NCBI RefSeq assembly: GCF_017876755.1
Contig: NZ_JAGIOO010000001.1
Coordinates: forward strand, 1,116,001-1,180,000
Source of the DNA: Crossiella equi
GTDB lineage: Bacteria > Actinomycetota > Actinomycetes > Mycobacteriales > Pseudonocardiaceae
DNA length: 64,000 nucleotides
Direction of reading: 5' to 3'
The notes under the pieces were generated by a model. The model saw only the letters and a program-made list of their open reading frames with translations, was not told where the DNA came from and did not search any database. Every line of letters begins with the position of its first letter. Positions within the stretch are counted from its first letter, which is position 1. The translations under genes were made by a program, and so were the position numbers. Below are positions 31,125 to 39,412 of this stretch, in pieces.

Positions 31125-33488
31125 CTACGCCGCGGCCGCGATCCGGCCCAGCAGGCGGATGCGGGGCCGGACCACGTTGTCGTCGAGGGTGAAGAAGTTG
31201 GCCTGGCAGCCGGTGCGCAGCAACGACTCCGGGGTCAGGCGGCCGACCCGGCACCGTCGTGCCACCTGGAGGAAGTCGTCCACGGGCAGCGCGAACTCCT
31301 CCCGGGAGGCGAGCACCAGCTCGCGCAGCGCGGCGTAGGCGGAGTGCAGCCACGGGGCACCGGCGTGGCCGTCGGCGGAGAGGTGCGAGGTGGCGAAGTT
31401 GTGGAACATGTCGTAGTTCCGGTTCTGGGCGACCTCGCGCAGCCCCAGCCGGTCCCGCGTGTACTCGTGGAACAGCTCGGCGCGCACCGGGCGCAGGCAG
31501 CTGATCGGGCGGCGCCCGGCGATCAGCCACTCCCAGAAGGACACCAGCAGTTTCACCGTCAGGTAGGGGTGGCCGCCGGTCTCGGCGTGCACCTCGTCCA
31601 CGAAGTCGGGATCGAGCTCGACCTGGCTGTTCATGATCTTCTGCACCAGCTGGTGGAACTCGTCCGCGCCGGGCACCGAGGGGCTGTGCGGGAAGAGCGG
31701 GAACTCGTCCTGGATGACCAGCGGGCTCAGCTGGTTCTGGTCCGGGATGATCCAGTGCGCGTCCGGCTGCTGGCCGAGCAGGATCAGCAGGTTCTCCCGG
31801 GAGAACGCGGCGAGCTGGTTCAGCAGCGGCTGGACCACGTGGTACCGCAGCTCGGGCTGCTTGCCCATGGAGGCGCCCAGGTCGCCGAACAGCGTCTCGT
31901 ACTCGTCGAGCACGAACACCACCCGCGAGTCCGACGGGGTGAGCTGGCAGCGGGCCACCGCGGTGGCCACGAAGTCCTCCGGCAGCCGCGCACCGGAGGT
32001 CAGGGCCTGGCTGACCTCGCGGTAGAACTGTTGGCGGTGCCTGTCGATGGCTTCGCAGCTCTGCACCACCAGCAGGCCGTCGTTGGTGGAGGTGCCGATG
32101 TCCAGGCTGGTCGCGGTGGTCTTGCCGCTGCGGCGCACACTGCACCACAGGCGCACACCGTTGCTGCGGCTGAACGAGGACAGCAGCTGCTGCACGCTGC
32201 GGCGGTGCACGTGGAAGTGGGCGTGCAGCTGGGTGCTGTCCGGCGGGAAGTCCTTGGCGAAGTTGTACTCCACCCTCGGCTGGCCGCTGGCCGGGCGCCG
32301 CCCGTTGCCGTTGAGCAGGGCCCGCAGGCGGTCCTCGGGGGCGCTGCCCGCGTCGGAGGTGGGCACCATGATCGCACCGAGGCGGTCCTTGGCCAGCAGC
32401 CAGCCGCGCTGGTCAGGTTCCAGGGGAGCCAGCACGGCCCGCACGTCCTCCCCCACCGCGCGCTCGATCGCGCGCTCGGTGACGTGCTTCGGGGAGGCGT
32501 AGCAGCAGACCTTGACCCGCTGCACACCCAGGCGGCCCGGGGCGAGCTGGAGGGAGACCTCGAGCTTGGTCTGGGTGGTGGTGTAGCCGGAGTGCGCGGG
32601 CAGCGGACCGGTCGCGGAGTCCTCGCTGAGGAAGCGGTCCAGGGTGTGCACGAGCGGGCGCACCGACTCGCGCAGGCCCACGACCAGCTCGTGGTGGCCG
32701 GGCAGGGCGTCCAGGATCTCGGTGAGGTCGGCGGTGGTGTGGAAGGGCAGGGTGTTGGCCCAGATCTCCGGCGAGTCGGGCAGCACCTCGGCGCCGGTGG
32801 TCTCGCCGAACTGGGCACGGGCGTAGCCGGTCAGGATGCCCGAGACCATCGCCGAGCACAGCTCGCGCAGGTGCTGGGCGAAGTCGCGGTGGTGGGCCTC
32901 GCCGAGGTAACCGGAGTAGAACTCCAGGGGCAGCTGGAGGAAGCGCTGCAGCCCGGCCAGGGACTTGCCGAGCAGGCTCTCCTGGTCGACCCCCTTGCCG
33001 CGCTGGTAGGCGAAGCCGTGCTCGAAGATCTCGGTGGCGTGGTGGCTCAGGCCCGCCTTGACCAGGTTGAGCCACGGGGCCTGGCGGTCGCCGAGGTGCA
33101 GGGCCTCCAGGACGGTGTCGAAGTACTCGGTGAGCACCTCGCGGTAGGTGGTGGCCCACTGGAAGATGTGCCTGCGGCTGAGGTTCTCCAGGTCGGCGCT
33201 GAACTTCTGCTTGGCGTAGCCGAACTCCTCAGGCTCCCGTCGGGGCCGGGGTGGCGGCGGGGGCGGTGGTTCGGGTGGCTTCAGGCGGCTGTCCAGGGCG
33301 GCGCGCAGCTGGCGCTGCTTCTTCGGCAGGAACGCGGCCAGGGTCGCCTCCAGCGACGGGACCAGGGCGTGCAGCTCCTCCGGGCTGGCCTGGTCCAGGA
33401 CGCGGTGGAAGGTCTCCGCCGCCTCGCCCGGTTTGACGCGCTGGGTGAGGTCGACGACGTGCTGCAGTTCCGCGAGCCACCGGGACAC
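31125..33488 (-). CDS. Large P-loop ATPase, first gene of NYN operon
   Basis: A 787-residue protein. The N-terminal 90 residues are helical, followed by a poly-Pro/Arg linker (LKPPEPPPPPPPRPRREPEE) and a long helical domain (100-430) of unknown type. An ATPase core follows: Walker A-like WCSVRRSGKTTAT (Lys near 456) and Walker B RVVFVLDEYETLFG (near 525), then LLILLGQQPDAHWIIPD and HPYLTVKLLVSFWEW, as in AAA/STAND-type NTPases. The C-terminal 130 residues end in a winged-helix-like part (RLTPESLLRTGCQANFF). GTG 33488 has AGGAGGT four bases away. The layout of unknown sensor plus NTPase plus nuclease resembles bacterial conflict systems, but no known one is recognised. Confidence 0.82.
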   Translation of the reverse strand: MSRWLAELQHVVDLTQRVKPGEAAETFHRVLDQASPEELHALVPSLEATLAAFLPKKQRQLRAALDSRLKPPEPPPPPPPRPRREPEEFGYAKQKFSADLENLSRRHIFQWATTYREVLTEYFDTVLEALHLGDRQAPWLNLVKAGLSHHATEIFEHGFAYQRGKGVDQESLLGKSLAGLQRFLQLPLEFYSGYLGEAHHRDFAQHLRELCSAMVSGILTGYARAQFGETTGAEVLPDSPEIWANTLPFHTTADLTEILDALPGHHELVVGLRESVRPLVHTLDRFLSEDSATGPLPAHSGYTTTQTKLEVSLQLAPGRLGVQRVKVCCYASPKHVTERAIERAVGEDVRAVLAPLEPDQRGWLLAKDRLGAIMVPTSDAGSAPEDRLRALLNGNGRRPASGQPRVEYNFAKDFPPDSTQLHAHFHVHRRSVQQLLSSFSRSNGVRLWCSVRRSGKTTATSLDIGTSTNDGLLVVQSCEAIDRHRQQFYREVSQALTSGARLPEDFVATAVARCQLTPSDSRVVFVLDEYETLFGDLGASMGKQPELRYHVVQPLLNQLAAFSRENLLILLGQQPDAHWIIPDQNQLSPLVIQDEFPLFPHSPSVPGADEFHQLVQKIMNSQVELDPDFVDEVHAETGGHPYLTVKLLVSFWEWLIAGRRPISCLRPVRAELFHEYTRDRLGLREVAQNRNYDMFHNFATSHLSADGHAGAPWLHSAYAALRELVLASREEFALPVDDFLQVARRCRVGRLTPESLLRTGCQANFFTLDDNVVRPRIRLLGRIAAAA

Positions 33489-33631
33489 GCCGACCTCCTC
33501 CGCCGTTCCTGCCGGTCAGTGCCCGGTTGGTCGCGGAGGGCGACGGGGGTGTTAACGCGCTGCGCGGGTGGAGACCGGACCGTGGCCGCGCCGAGCCCGA
33601 AAGTTGTGCACAGGCCGCCATCCGTCCGTTT

Positions 33632-33660
33632 TGACACACCCGAACGCAGTAGCCAGAGTG
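33632..33660 (+). promoter_or_regulatory. Possible promoter of the aldehyde dehydrogenase gene
   Basis: A consensus TTGACA lies at 33632-33637; 17 bp later comes CAGAGT, a weak -10. Transcription would start about 25 bp before the AAGGA site and ATG 33693. Confidence 0.35.
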
Positions 33661-33692
33661 GTTTCGAGCGCGAACGCAAAGGACGGCCCCGC

Positions 33693-35015
33693 ATGACCAT
33701 GACCACCGATCCGACCGCCATCGTCGACCGGCTCCGCACCTACGCCGCCACCGGCGCCACCAGGCCGCTGGAGTGGCGCCTGGAGCAGCTCCGGGCGCTG
33801 CGGCGGCTGCTGACCGAGCACCGGGACGACATCACCGCGGCCGTGCACGCCGACCTGCGGCGCGACCCGGCCGACACCTGGGCGGTCGAGGTCGGCGCGT
33901 GCGTGCACGAGATCGACCACTTCCTGGCCAACCTCGAGGAGTGGCTGCGGCCGGAACAGGTCACCTCCGAGACGCTGTCCACCCTGCCCGAGGGCACCAC
34001 GGCCTCGGTGCAGTTCGACCCGCTGGGCACGGTGCTGGTCATCGCGCCGTGGAACTACCCGGTGCGGCTGCTGCTGGTGCCGGTCATCGGCGCCCTGGCG
34101 GCGGGCAACAACGTGGTGGTCAAGCCCAGTGAGCTGGCCGAGGCCACCTCGGCGGTCATCGCGCGCCTGGTGCCGCTGTACTTCTCCCCGGACGTCTTCG
34201 CCGTGGTCGAGGGCGGCGTGCCGGAGACCACCGCGCTGCTGGCGCAGCGGTTCGACCACATCTTCTACACCGGCAACGGCATGGTGGGTCGCATCGTGCT
34301 GCGCGCGGCGGCCGAGCACCTCACCCCGGCCACCCTGGAGCTGGGCGGCAAGTCCCCGGTGTTCGTCGACCGGGACGTCGACCTCAAGGTCGTGGCCCAG
34401 CGCCTGGCCCGGGTCAAGTGGCTCAACGCTGGCCAGACCTGCGTGGCGCCGGACTACGTGCTCACCGACCCGGAGACCAGCGCGGCCCTGGAGCGCGAGC
34501 TGGCCGCGGCCCTGGTCGAGCTGCACGGCGAGGACCCGGCCCAGTCGCCGACCTACCCGCGCATCATCAACGAGCGCCACTTCGACCGCCTGGTCGGCCT
34601 GCTCGACTCCGGCCGCACCGTCACCGGCGGCCAGCACGACCGCTCGGACAAGTTCATCGCGCCGACCGTGCTCACCGAGGTCAAGCCGGACGCCCCGGTC
34701 ATGGCCGAGGAGATCTTCGGCCCGATCCTGCCGATCGTGCACGTGGCCGACCTGGACGAGGCCATCACCTTCATCACCGCCCGCGACAAGCCGCTGGCGC
34801 TGTACGCCTTCACCGGCAACGAGGTCACGCGGGCGCGCCTGTCCACGGAGACCTCCTCGGGCGCGCTCACCTTCGGCCAGCCCGTGGTGCACCTGCGGGT
34901 CCCGGAGCTGCCGTTCGGCGGCGTGGGCGAGAGCGGCTACGGCAACTACCACGGGCGCCACTCGCTGGTCACCTTCAGCCACCGCAAGTCCAAGCTGGAC
35001 GTCCCGCTGGGCTGA
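33693..35015 (+). CDS. Aldehyde dehydrogenase, class 3-like
   Basis: A 440-residue NAD(P)-dependent aldehyde dehydrogenase of the short class 3 (ALDH3/fatty aldehyde) type. It has APWNYP in the cofactor region, HIFYTGNGMVGR, LELGGKSP carrying the general-base Glu, and the catalytic cysteine Cys250 in NAGQTCVAPDY; EEIFGPILP and LPFGGVGESGYGNYHG follow. The length lacks the long N-terminal region of class 1/2 enzymes, as usual for class 3. ATG 33693 has an AAGGA box about nine bases upstream. It probably oxidises medium to long aldehydes. Monocistronic, with its own terminator. Confidence 0.93.
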   Translation: MTMTTDPTAIVDRLRTYAATGATRPLEWRLEQLRALRRLLTEHRDDITAAVHADLRRDPADTWAVEVGACVHEIDHFLANLEEWLRPEQVTSETLSTLPEGTTASVQFDPLGTVLVIAPWNYPVRLLLVPVIGALAAGNNVVVKPSELAEATSAVIARLVPLYFSPDVFAVVEGGVPETTALLAQRFDHIFYTGNGMVGRIVLRAAAEHLTPATLELGGKSPVFVDRDVDLKVVAQRLARVKWLNAGQTCVAPDYVLTDPETSAALERELAAALVELHGEDPAQSPTYPRIINERHFDRLVGLLDSGRTVTGGQHDRSDKFIAPTVLTEVKPDAPVMAEEIFGPILPIVHVADLDEAITFITARDKPLALYAFTGNEVTRARLSTETSSGALTFGQPVVHLRVPELPFGGVGESGYGNYHGRHSLVTFSHRKSKLDVPLG

Positions 35016-35020
35016 GGCCA

Positions 35021-35058
35021 GGTGGCCCGGGTCGGCGCTGACGCCGCCCCGGGCCACC
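35021..35058 (+). terminator. Terminator of the aldehyde dehydrogenase gene
   Basis: Perfect 11-bp arms GGTGGCCCGGG (35021-35031) and CCCGGGCCACC (35048-35058), six bases after the stop, with a second small GGCG/CGCC stem in the loop. Confidence 0.8.
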
Positions 35059-35114
35059 CCGCCAACCCATCTGGCCGAACCAGGTCGAGTCCTGCGGGTC
35101 GGCCCAGACCACGC

Positions 35115-35219
35115 GTTGCCTGGGCAGCGCGGGCCCGACGGACCACCCGCTACGCCCAGCGCGCCGCCCGCTTCCAGGCTGAGCTGTCCACTGCCGCGAT
35201 CGTGCTCCGACCGCGGTGA
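35115..35219 (+). pseudogene. Likely C-terminal remnant of an IS5-like transposase
   Basis: The frame ends TTRYAQRAARFQAELSTAAI then VLRPR and TGA. This resembles the closing RYExxAxxFxAxLxLAxxLIxxRR of IS5/IS4-group DDE transposases common in actinomycetes. The catalytic part and inverted ends are absent. Evidence is limited to about 25 residues, so this is tentative. It sits between a terminator and a broken TetR gene, a plausible insertion scar. Confidence 0.4.
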
Positions 35220-35295
35220 CGATTCACGGGACACCGCCAGGCATGCTGGCGAACCGGCAATGCCGCACGCCCGAAGCGCCACGAACCGGCGGCGC

Positions 35296-35824
35296 TCAGC
35301 GGCCCTCCGGCGCGGCGATGCGCCGAGCCGCGTGCACCACGGCCTCCCGCCGCTGCTCCCGGCTGTCCCCACCCTGTGCCACCGGCAGCATCCGGACCAT
35401 CTGCGGGGCCGCCGACCAGAAGCTGGCCAGCGCGATCAGCCTGAACACCAGGTGTGCGGAGGCCAGCGCATCCGTGACCAGCCCCTCGGCCTGCGCCCGG
35501 GCCACCGCGGCGGTCTTCCCGGTGTACAGGCCCTCGCGGGCAGCCTCCTCGTGCACGCTGCCCGAGTCGGCTAGGTCCGCCACCCCGGTCACCTGCCGCA
35601 GCGGCACCGCTTCGGCCAAGCTGTCCAGCTCCCCCCCCCCCCCCCCGGATCACGGTGGAGAACAGCGCGGCCTTGTCGCCGAAGTAGTTGTAGATCCGCT
35701 CGCGGTTGACAGCCGCGCGCTTGGCGATCTTGTCAATGGTCGTGCCGTCGAGGCCGTACTGCGCGAACTCCGTCTACGCCGCCGCGTGGATCTTCCGTTT
35801 CGTTCCCTCGACATCCCAGGGCAT
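35296..35824 (-). pseudogene. TetR-family regulator, broken by a stop and a 16-G tract
   Basis: Reading the minus strand from ATG 35824: VEGTKRKIHAAA, then an in-frame TAG, then TEFAQYGLDGTTIDKIAKRA, VNRERIYNYFGDKAALFSTV, a complete TetR helix-turn-helix. A run of 16 G follows (C on the plus strand, 35631-35646), one base off the frame needed to continue into the ligand domain (LDSLAEAVPLRQVTG to AAPEGR, stop 35296). Fifteen G would restore the frame; the TAG would still interrupt the N-terminus. It is either a pseudogene, a phase-variable gene with an additional lesion, or partly an assembly error at the homopolymer. Confidence 0.85.
35631..35646. repeat. Homopolymer of 16 C
   Basis: Sixteen consecutive C on the plus strand within the TetR coding sequence. 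Long G/C runs slip during replication and are also hard to sequence, so the real length may vary. Confidence 0.95.
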
Positions 35825-35954
35825 GCTCCAACACAACTGTTGCAGTTACCGTGCCCGCAAGTCCGAAGTGGATGCCCGCAAAAGGCGGCAATGCGACACA
35901 ATCCCGGACCGTCAAGACCCGGAAAGCGGCTTTCCCGAGGGCATAATCGGCCAT

Positions 35955-36521
35955 ATGCGAACCCCCATCCGCCTTGCGGCGGTGTTGACCGCGCTCGCGG
36001 CCGCCCTGGTCACCGCGCCCGCGGCCAGCGCGTCACCGACCTCGTTGTGGCAGCTCACCGACCTGGCGGCGCAGCGCATCCAGATCGCCGACCGGGTGGC
36101 GGCCGCCAAGTACGGCACCACCGCCCCGATCGACGACCCGGTCCGCGAGAAGCAGATCTACGACTCGGTCGCGGCGCAGGCCCCCGGCCTGCGCCTCACG
36201 CCGGAGGACGCGGTGCGCTTCTTCCGCGCCCAGATCGAGTCGAACAAGGTGGTCCAGCGCGGCCTGTACGCCCACTGGGACGCCAACCCGTCGGAGGCAC
36301 CCACCACCCGTCCCGACCTCGCCCAGATCCGCCCGAAGATCGACAAGATCAACGCGGGCATGCTCACCGAGCTGTCCGAGACGCTGCGCATCCGCACCTC
36401 ACACACCTGCCCCACCCGCCAGCTGGTCGCCACCAAGGTCGCCACCGTGACCCACCGCTTCGACGCCCTGCACACCCGCGCCCTGCACGGGGCGACCGCG
36501 GCGACCTGCCTCCCGGCGTAA
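35955..36521 (+). CDS. Secreted chorismate mutase (AroQ-gamma type)
   Basis: A 188-residue protein with a signal peptide (RTPIRLAAVLTALAAALVTAPAASA cleavage region, residues 1-27) and an all-helical AroQ domain: LTDLAAQRIQIADRVAAAKY carries the first helix with Arg and the catalytic Lys, then EKQIYDSVAAQA and AVRFFRAQIESNKVVQRGLY. Two cysteines in the mature part (SHTCPTR, TCLPA) can form the disulphide seen in mycobacterial secreted mutases. It converts chorismate to prephenate outside the cytoplasm; the purpose of exported mutases in actinobacteria is not settled. ATG 35955 has only a weak GAGGG box. Confidence 0.85.
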   Translation: MRTPIRLAAVLTALAAALVTAPAASASPTSLWQLTDLAAQRIQIADRVAAAKYGTTAPIDDPVREKQIYDSVAAQAPGLRLTPEDAVRFFRAQIESNKVVQRGLYAHWDANPSEAPTTRPDLAQIRPKIDKINAGMLTELSETLRIRTSHTCPTRQLVATKVATVTHRFDALHTRALHGATAATCLPA

Positions 36522-36562
36522 AACCACCTGACCGCGGGCCGGTGACCGGGCAGGATGGCCGG

Positions 36563-37051
36563 GTGAGCACAACGACGGGCACCGGCCACCGGTTCCGGGA
36601 CACCCGGGTCCGGATCTACCAGTTCGCGGACCAGGCGCTGGTGCGCTGCCCGGCCTGCGGCGGCTGCGCGACCGTGCTCGCCCAGCTCGGCGAACCGGAG
36701 GTGCGGCGACTCCGACAGGGCGGGCTGGTCACCCGGCGTCGACTGCGGTGCGGTGCCTGCGGTCTGGCCAAGGACCGGTTCCAGAACTGGTCCTGCTTCG
36801 GCGGGCCGGTGGACCCCTACTTCCGCCTGCCGCTCTGGCTCCAGGCGGACTGCCGGGGCGAGCTCCTCTGGGCTCTCAACCGCGAACACCTCGACTACCT
36901 CGAGTCCTACGTCTCCGCCCGGCTGCGCGAGCACGAGCCCGGGCACTTCACCTTGAGCCTGGTGGCCCGACTCCCCCGCTGGCTGACCTCGGCCAAGAAC
37001 CGCGACGAGGTGCTGCGCGTGCTCGGCCGGTTGCGGGCCACCCTGCCCTGA
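36563..37051 (+). CDS. Zinc-ribbon protein of unknown function
   Basis: A 162-residue soluble protein with GTG 36563 (AGGA seven bases upstream). After RFRDTRVRIYQFADQALVRC it carries two Cys pairs, CPACGGC and RCGACG, spaced as a zinc ribbon, then a conserved-looking block WSCFGGPVDPYFRLPLWLQ and ELLWALNREHLDYLESYVSA. Relatives with this N-terminus exist in many bacteria without a known role. Monocistronic between secreted enzymes. Confidence 0.75.
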   Translation: MSTTTGTGHRFRDTRVRIYQFADQALVRCPACGGCATVLAQLGEPEVRRLRQGGLVTRRRLRCGACGLAKDRFQNWSCFGGPVDPYFRLPLWLQADCRGELLWALNREHLDYLESYVSARLREHEPGHFTLSLVARLPRWLTSAKNRDEVLRVLGRLRATLP

Positions 37052-37102
37052 CCGACCAACGGCCCTAGCGGCAGTGGTCCGAACCAATCCAGACTGCCCG
37101 GC

Positions 37103-37798
37103 ATGCGTCGGGTACTCGGCATCGCACTGGCCCTGTTCGCGCTCCTCGGCCTGGGCACCCCCGCCCTGGCCAGTCCCGGCGGGCGACTGCCGGTGACGAA
37201 GGCGCAGTTCGAGCAGATGTTCCCGCAGAAGCTGCCCTTCTACACCTACGAAGGGCTGCGCGCGGTGCTGGAGACCTACCCCAGGTTCGCGAACTCGGGT
37301 GGTTGGGTCACCCGGAGGCGGGAAGTCGCGGCGTTCCTGGCCCAGGTCGACCACGAGTCCGGGGCACTGCGGTACCTCATCAACCAGAACCCGGCGACCT
37401 GGCCGCTGTTCTGCGACGACAAGCAGCCCTACGGGTGTCCGGCCGGGCGGACCGCCTACCACGGGCGCGGGCCGATCATGTTGAGCTGGAACTTCAACTA
37501 CCACAACGCGGGCCAGGCCATCGGCAAGGACCTGCTCAACCAGCCCGACCTGGTGCAGACCGATCCGGCGGTCTCCTGGACCACCGCGGTCTGGTACTGG
37601 ATGACGCAGATCGGCGGTGCTGAGCAGAGCTCACACCAGGCCATGGTGCGTGGGCTCGGCTTCGGCGAGACCATCCGGGCCATCAACCACCCCGAGTGCG
37701 ACGGGGGCAACCCGGCGGCCATGGCCCACCGGGTCGACTCCTACCGCCGCTTCACCACGATCCTGGGTGTCTCTCCCGGACGTGGCCTGACCTGCTAG
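37103..37798 (+). CDS. Secreted GH19 chitinase-like protein with altered active site
   Basis: A 231-residue exported protein, signal peptide to about residue 24, then a single GH19 domain resembling the catalytic domain of Streptomyces chitinase C. The general acid Glu85 is present (QVDHESGA) and the hallmark YHGRGPIMLSWNFNY and WYWMTQ, GFGETIRAIN, RVDSYRRFTTILGV segments are intact. The second catalytic Glu, which in Streptomyces enzymes sits in a VEQN stretch nine residues later, is Asn94 here (YLINQNPATW). The protein may therefore bind rather than cut chitin, or cut slowly. Cysteines are conserved. No chitin-binding module. Confidence 0.9.
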   Translation: MRRVLGIALALFALLGLGTPALASPGGRLPVTKAQFEQMFPQKLPFYTYEGLRAVLETYPRFANSGGWVTRRREVAAFLAQVDHESGALRYLINQNPATWPLFCDDKQPYGCPAGRTAYHGRGPIMLSWNFNYHNAGQAIGKDLLNQPDLVQTDPAVSWTTAVWYWMTQIGGAEQSSHQAMVRGLGFGETIRAINHPECDGGNPAAMAHRVDSYRRFTTILGVSPGRGLTC

Positions 37799-37799
37799 T

Positions 37800-38750
37800 T
37801 CAGACCGTCAGCACCAGCTTGCCGCGAGTGCGGCCGGTCTCGCCCAGCTTGTGGGCCTGGGCCGCCTCTTCCAGCGGCAGCGCGGTGTTCACCTCGACCT
37901 GGAGTCTGCCCGCCTCGGCCAGCGCGGTCAGCTCGGCCAGGGCCGCGTGGTCGGGCTCGACCAGGACCCAGGTGGCGCGCTTGCCCTCGGCCTCCGCGGC
38001 CGCCAGCACCGCCTCGTCGGGCGGGGAGGGCACAACCACCAGCAGGCCGCCCGGCTTGAGCGTGCGCAGCGACCGGAGCGCGTAGTCGCCGCCGATCAGG
38101 TCGACCACGACGTCCACATCGGACACGACCTCGGTGAAGTCGGTGGTGGTGTAGTCGACCAGCTCGTCCACACCCAGCCCGCGCAGGAACTCGTGCTTGC
38201 CCGCGCTGGCGGTGCCGATGACGTGCGCGCCCCGGGCCTTGGCGATCTGCACCGCCAGGTGGCCGACCCCACCCGCCGCGGCGTGGACGAGCACCCGCTG
38301 TCCACTCTGGACGTTCGCGGTGTCGACCAGCGCCTGCCAGGCGGTCAGGCCCGCCAGCGGCAGCGCGGCGGCGTGCACGTGGTCCAGGTTCGCGGGCTTG
38401 GGGGCGAAGTGCCGGGACGGCGCGGTCACGTACTCGGCGTAGGCGCGGGCGGGACGCGGGAACCACGGCATGCCGTAGACCTCGTCACCCACCGCGAAGC
38501 GCGTCACGCCCGCGCCCACCGCCTCCACCACACCGGAGACGTCCCAGCCCAGGATGATGTTCTCGCCACCGAACATCCCCGACACCCCGTGCCCCTGGCG
38601 GGACTTCCAGTCCACCGGGTTGATGCCCGCCGCCCGCACGCGCACCAGCACCTCGGTGGGCAGCGGCTCCGGCCGGGCCACCTCGACCACTCGCAGCTCC
38701 TCCGGAGCCCCGAACCGCTCCTGGCTGACCGCTCGCATCGTGTTGCCCAT
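37800..38750 (-). CDS. NADP-dependent quinone oxidoreductase-like MDR enzyme
   Basis: A 316-residue medium-chain dehydrogenase/reductase of the zinc-free quinone oxidoreductase group. It has GINPVDWKSR, GWDVSGVVEAVG, the cofactor loop VLVHAAAGGVGHLAVQIAKA, and DVVVDLIGGDYALRSL. ATG 38750 (MGNTMRAVSQ) has AAGGGG seven bases upstream. It converges on the chitinase gene with only one base between stops. It probably reduces quinones or alpha,beta-unsaturated carbonyls. A broken relative lies immediately upstream at 38866-39369. Confidence 0.9.
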   Translation of the reverse strand: MGNTMRAVSQERFGAPEELRVVEVARPEPLPTEVLVRVRAAGINPVDWKSRQGHGVSGMFGGENIILGWDVSGVVEAVGAGVTRFAVGDEVYGMPWFPRPARAYAEYVTAPSRHFAPKPANLDHVHAAALPLAGLTAWQALVDTANVQSGQRVLVHAAAGGVGHLAVQIAKARGAHVIGTASAGKHEFLRGLGVDELVDYTTTDFTEVVSDVDVVVDLIGGDYALRSLRTLKPGGLLVVVPSPPDEAVLAAAEAEGKRATWVLVEPDHAALAELTALAEAGRLQVEVNTALPLEEAAQAHKLGETGRTRGKLVLTV

Positions 38751-38865
38751 CGCCGTACCCCTTCGTGGTTGGTTTCCGGCCGTGCCCGGCCTGCACACCA
38801 CTCTCCTAGCCTTGGTCTCCAGAAGCAATTAGGCACTATTTTGTGCGGTAGGTACCTGTAGGTGA

Positions 38866-39369
38866 CTATCGATGAGCTGGACTTATCCGGACGACCAGCT
38901 TGCCGATGGCCTCACCCTGCTTCATCACTCGGTGTGCCTCGGCGATCTCCTCGAAGTCGGACACCCGGTCCAGACGCACCGGCAGCGTGCCCGCCTCGAT
39001 GAGCCGGAGGTAGCGCCGCAGCGCCTCGCGGGACAGGTCACTGCTCTGGCCGCTGTAGGAGGTCAGGCGCACGCCGTTGGGCAGGTAGTCCATGGGGTGG
39101 AAGTCCGGGATGGTCCACTGGTCGCTGAGCATCCCGGTGGAGCACGCGGTGCCGCGGGTGGCGACGGCGCGCAAGGTGCCGGGCACAATCGGAAGTTCCG
39201 CGTTACTCGCCAGGCCGGTGCGGAGGTGCCGCTCGGACCGGTTGATGCCGAAGGCCTACACCCGGATACGCACCCAGCCGGGTTCCGACTCAGGCCGGGG
39301 GATCTCGCGGATCCGCAGGGCCTCGACCGGGCCCGGGCCGTCCAGCACCACCGCGCGCATCGTAGTCAT
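38866..39369 (-). pseudogene. Zinc-type alcohol dehydrogenase remnant, nonsense plus internal deletion
   Basis: From ATG 39369 the frame reads MRAVVLDGPGPVEALRIREI, then GWVRIRV, an in-frame TAG, and AFGINRSERHLRTGLAS, the N-terminal GroES part of an MDR dehydrogenase. It then jumps straight to the C-terminal end: STGMLSDQWTIPDFHPMDYL, then GVRLTSYSGQSSDL and AHRVMKQGEAIGKLVV. About 190 residues, including the entire nucleotide-binding fold, are absent without a frame change. The gene cannot make an active enzyme. Confidence 0.85.
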
Positions 39370-39412
39370 GGGCGCCAGCGTGGCGGATCGGGCGGGAAGT
39401 CGCAGGGCGGGG

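Noticed and set aside
30094-32148. Extension of the NYN reading frame far upstream to 32148
   Set aside because: The extension overlaps two genes with good ribosome sites; the NYN domain begins right after ATG 30093, which has GAGGG and an ATGA junction.
35150-35653. A 167-codon frame starting with a poly-glycine run
   Set aside because: The glycines come from the C tract and the rest is out of frame with the TetR remnant; no domain is visible.
36563-37051. PriA-like replication helicase annotation for the zinc-ribbon protein
   Set aside because: It has no helicase motifs; only a zinc ribbon is present.
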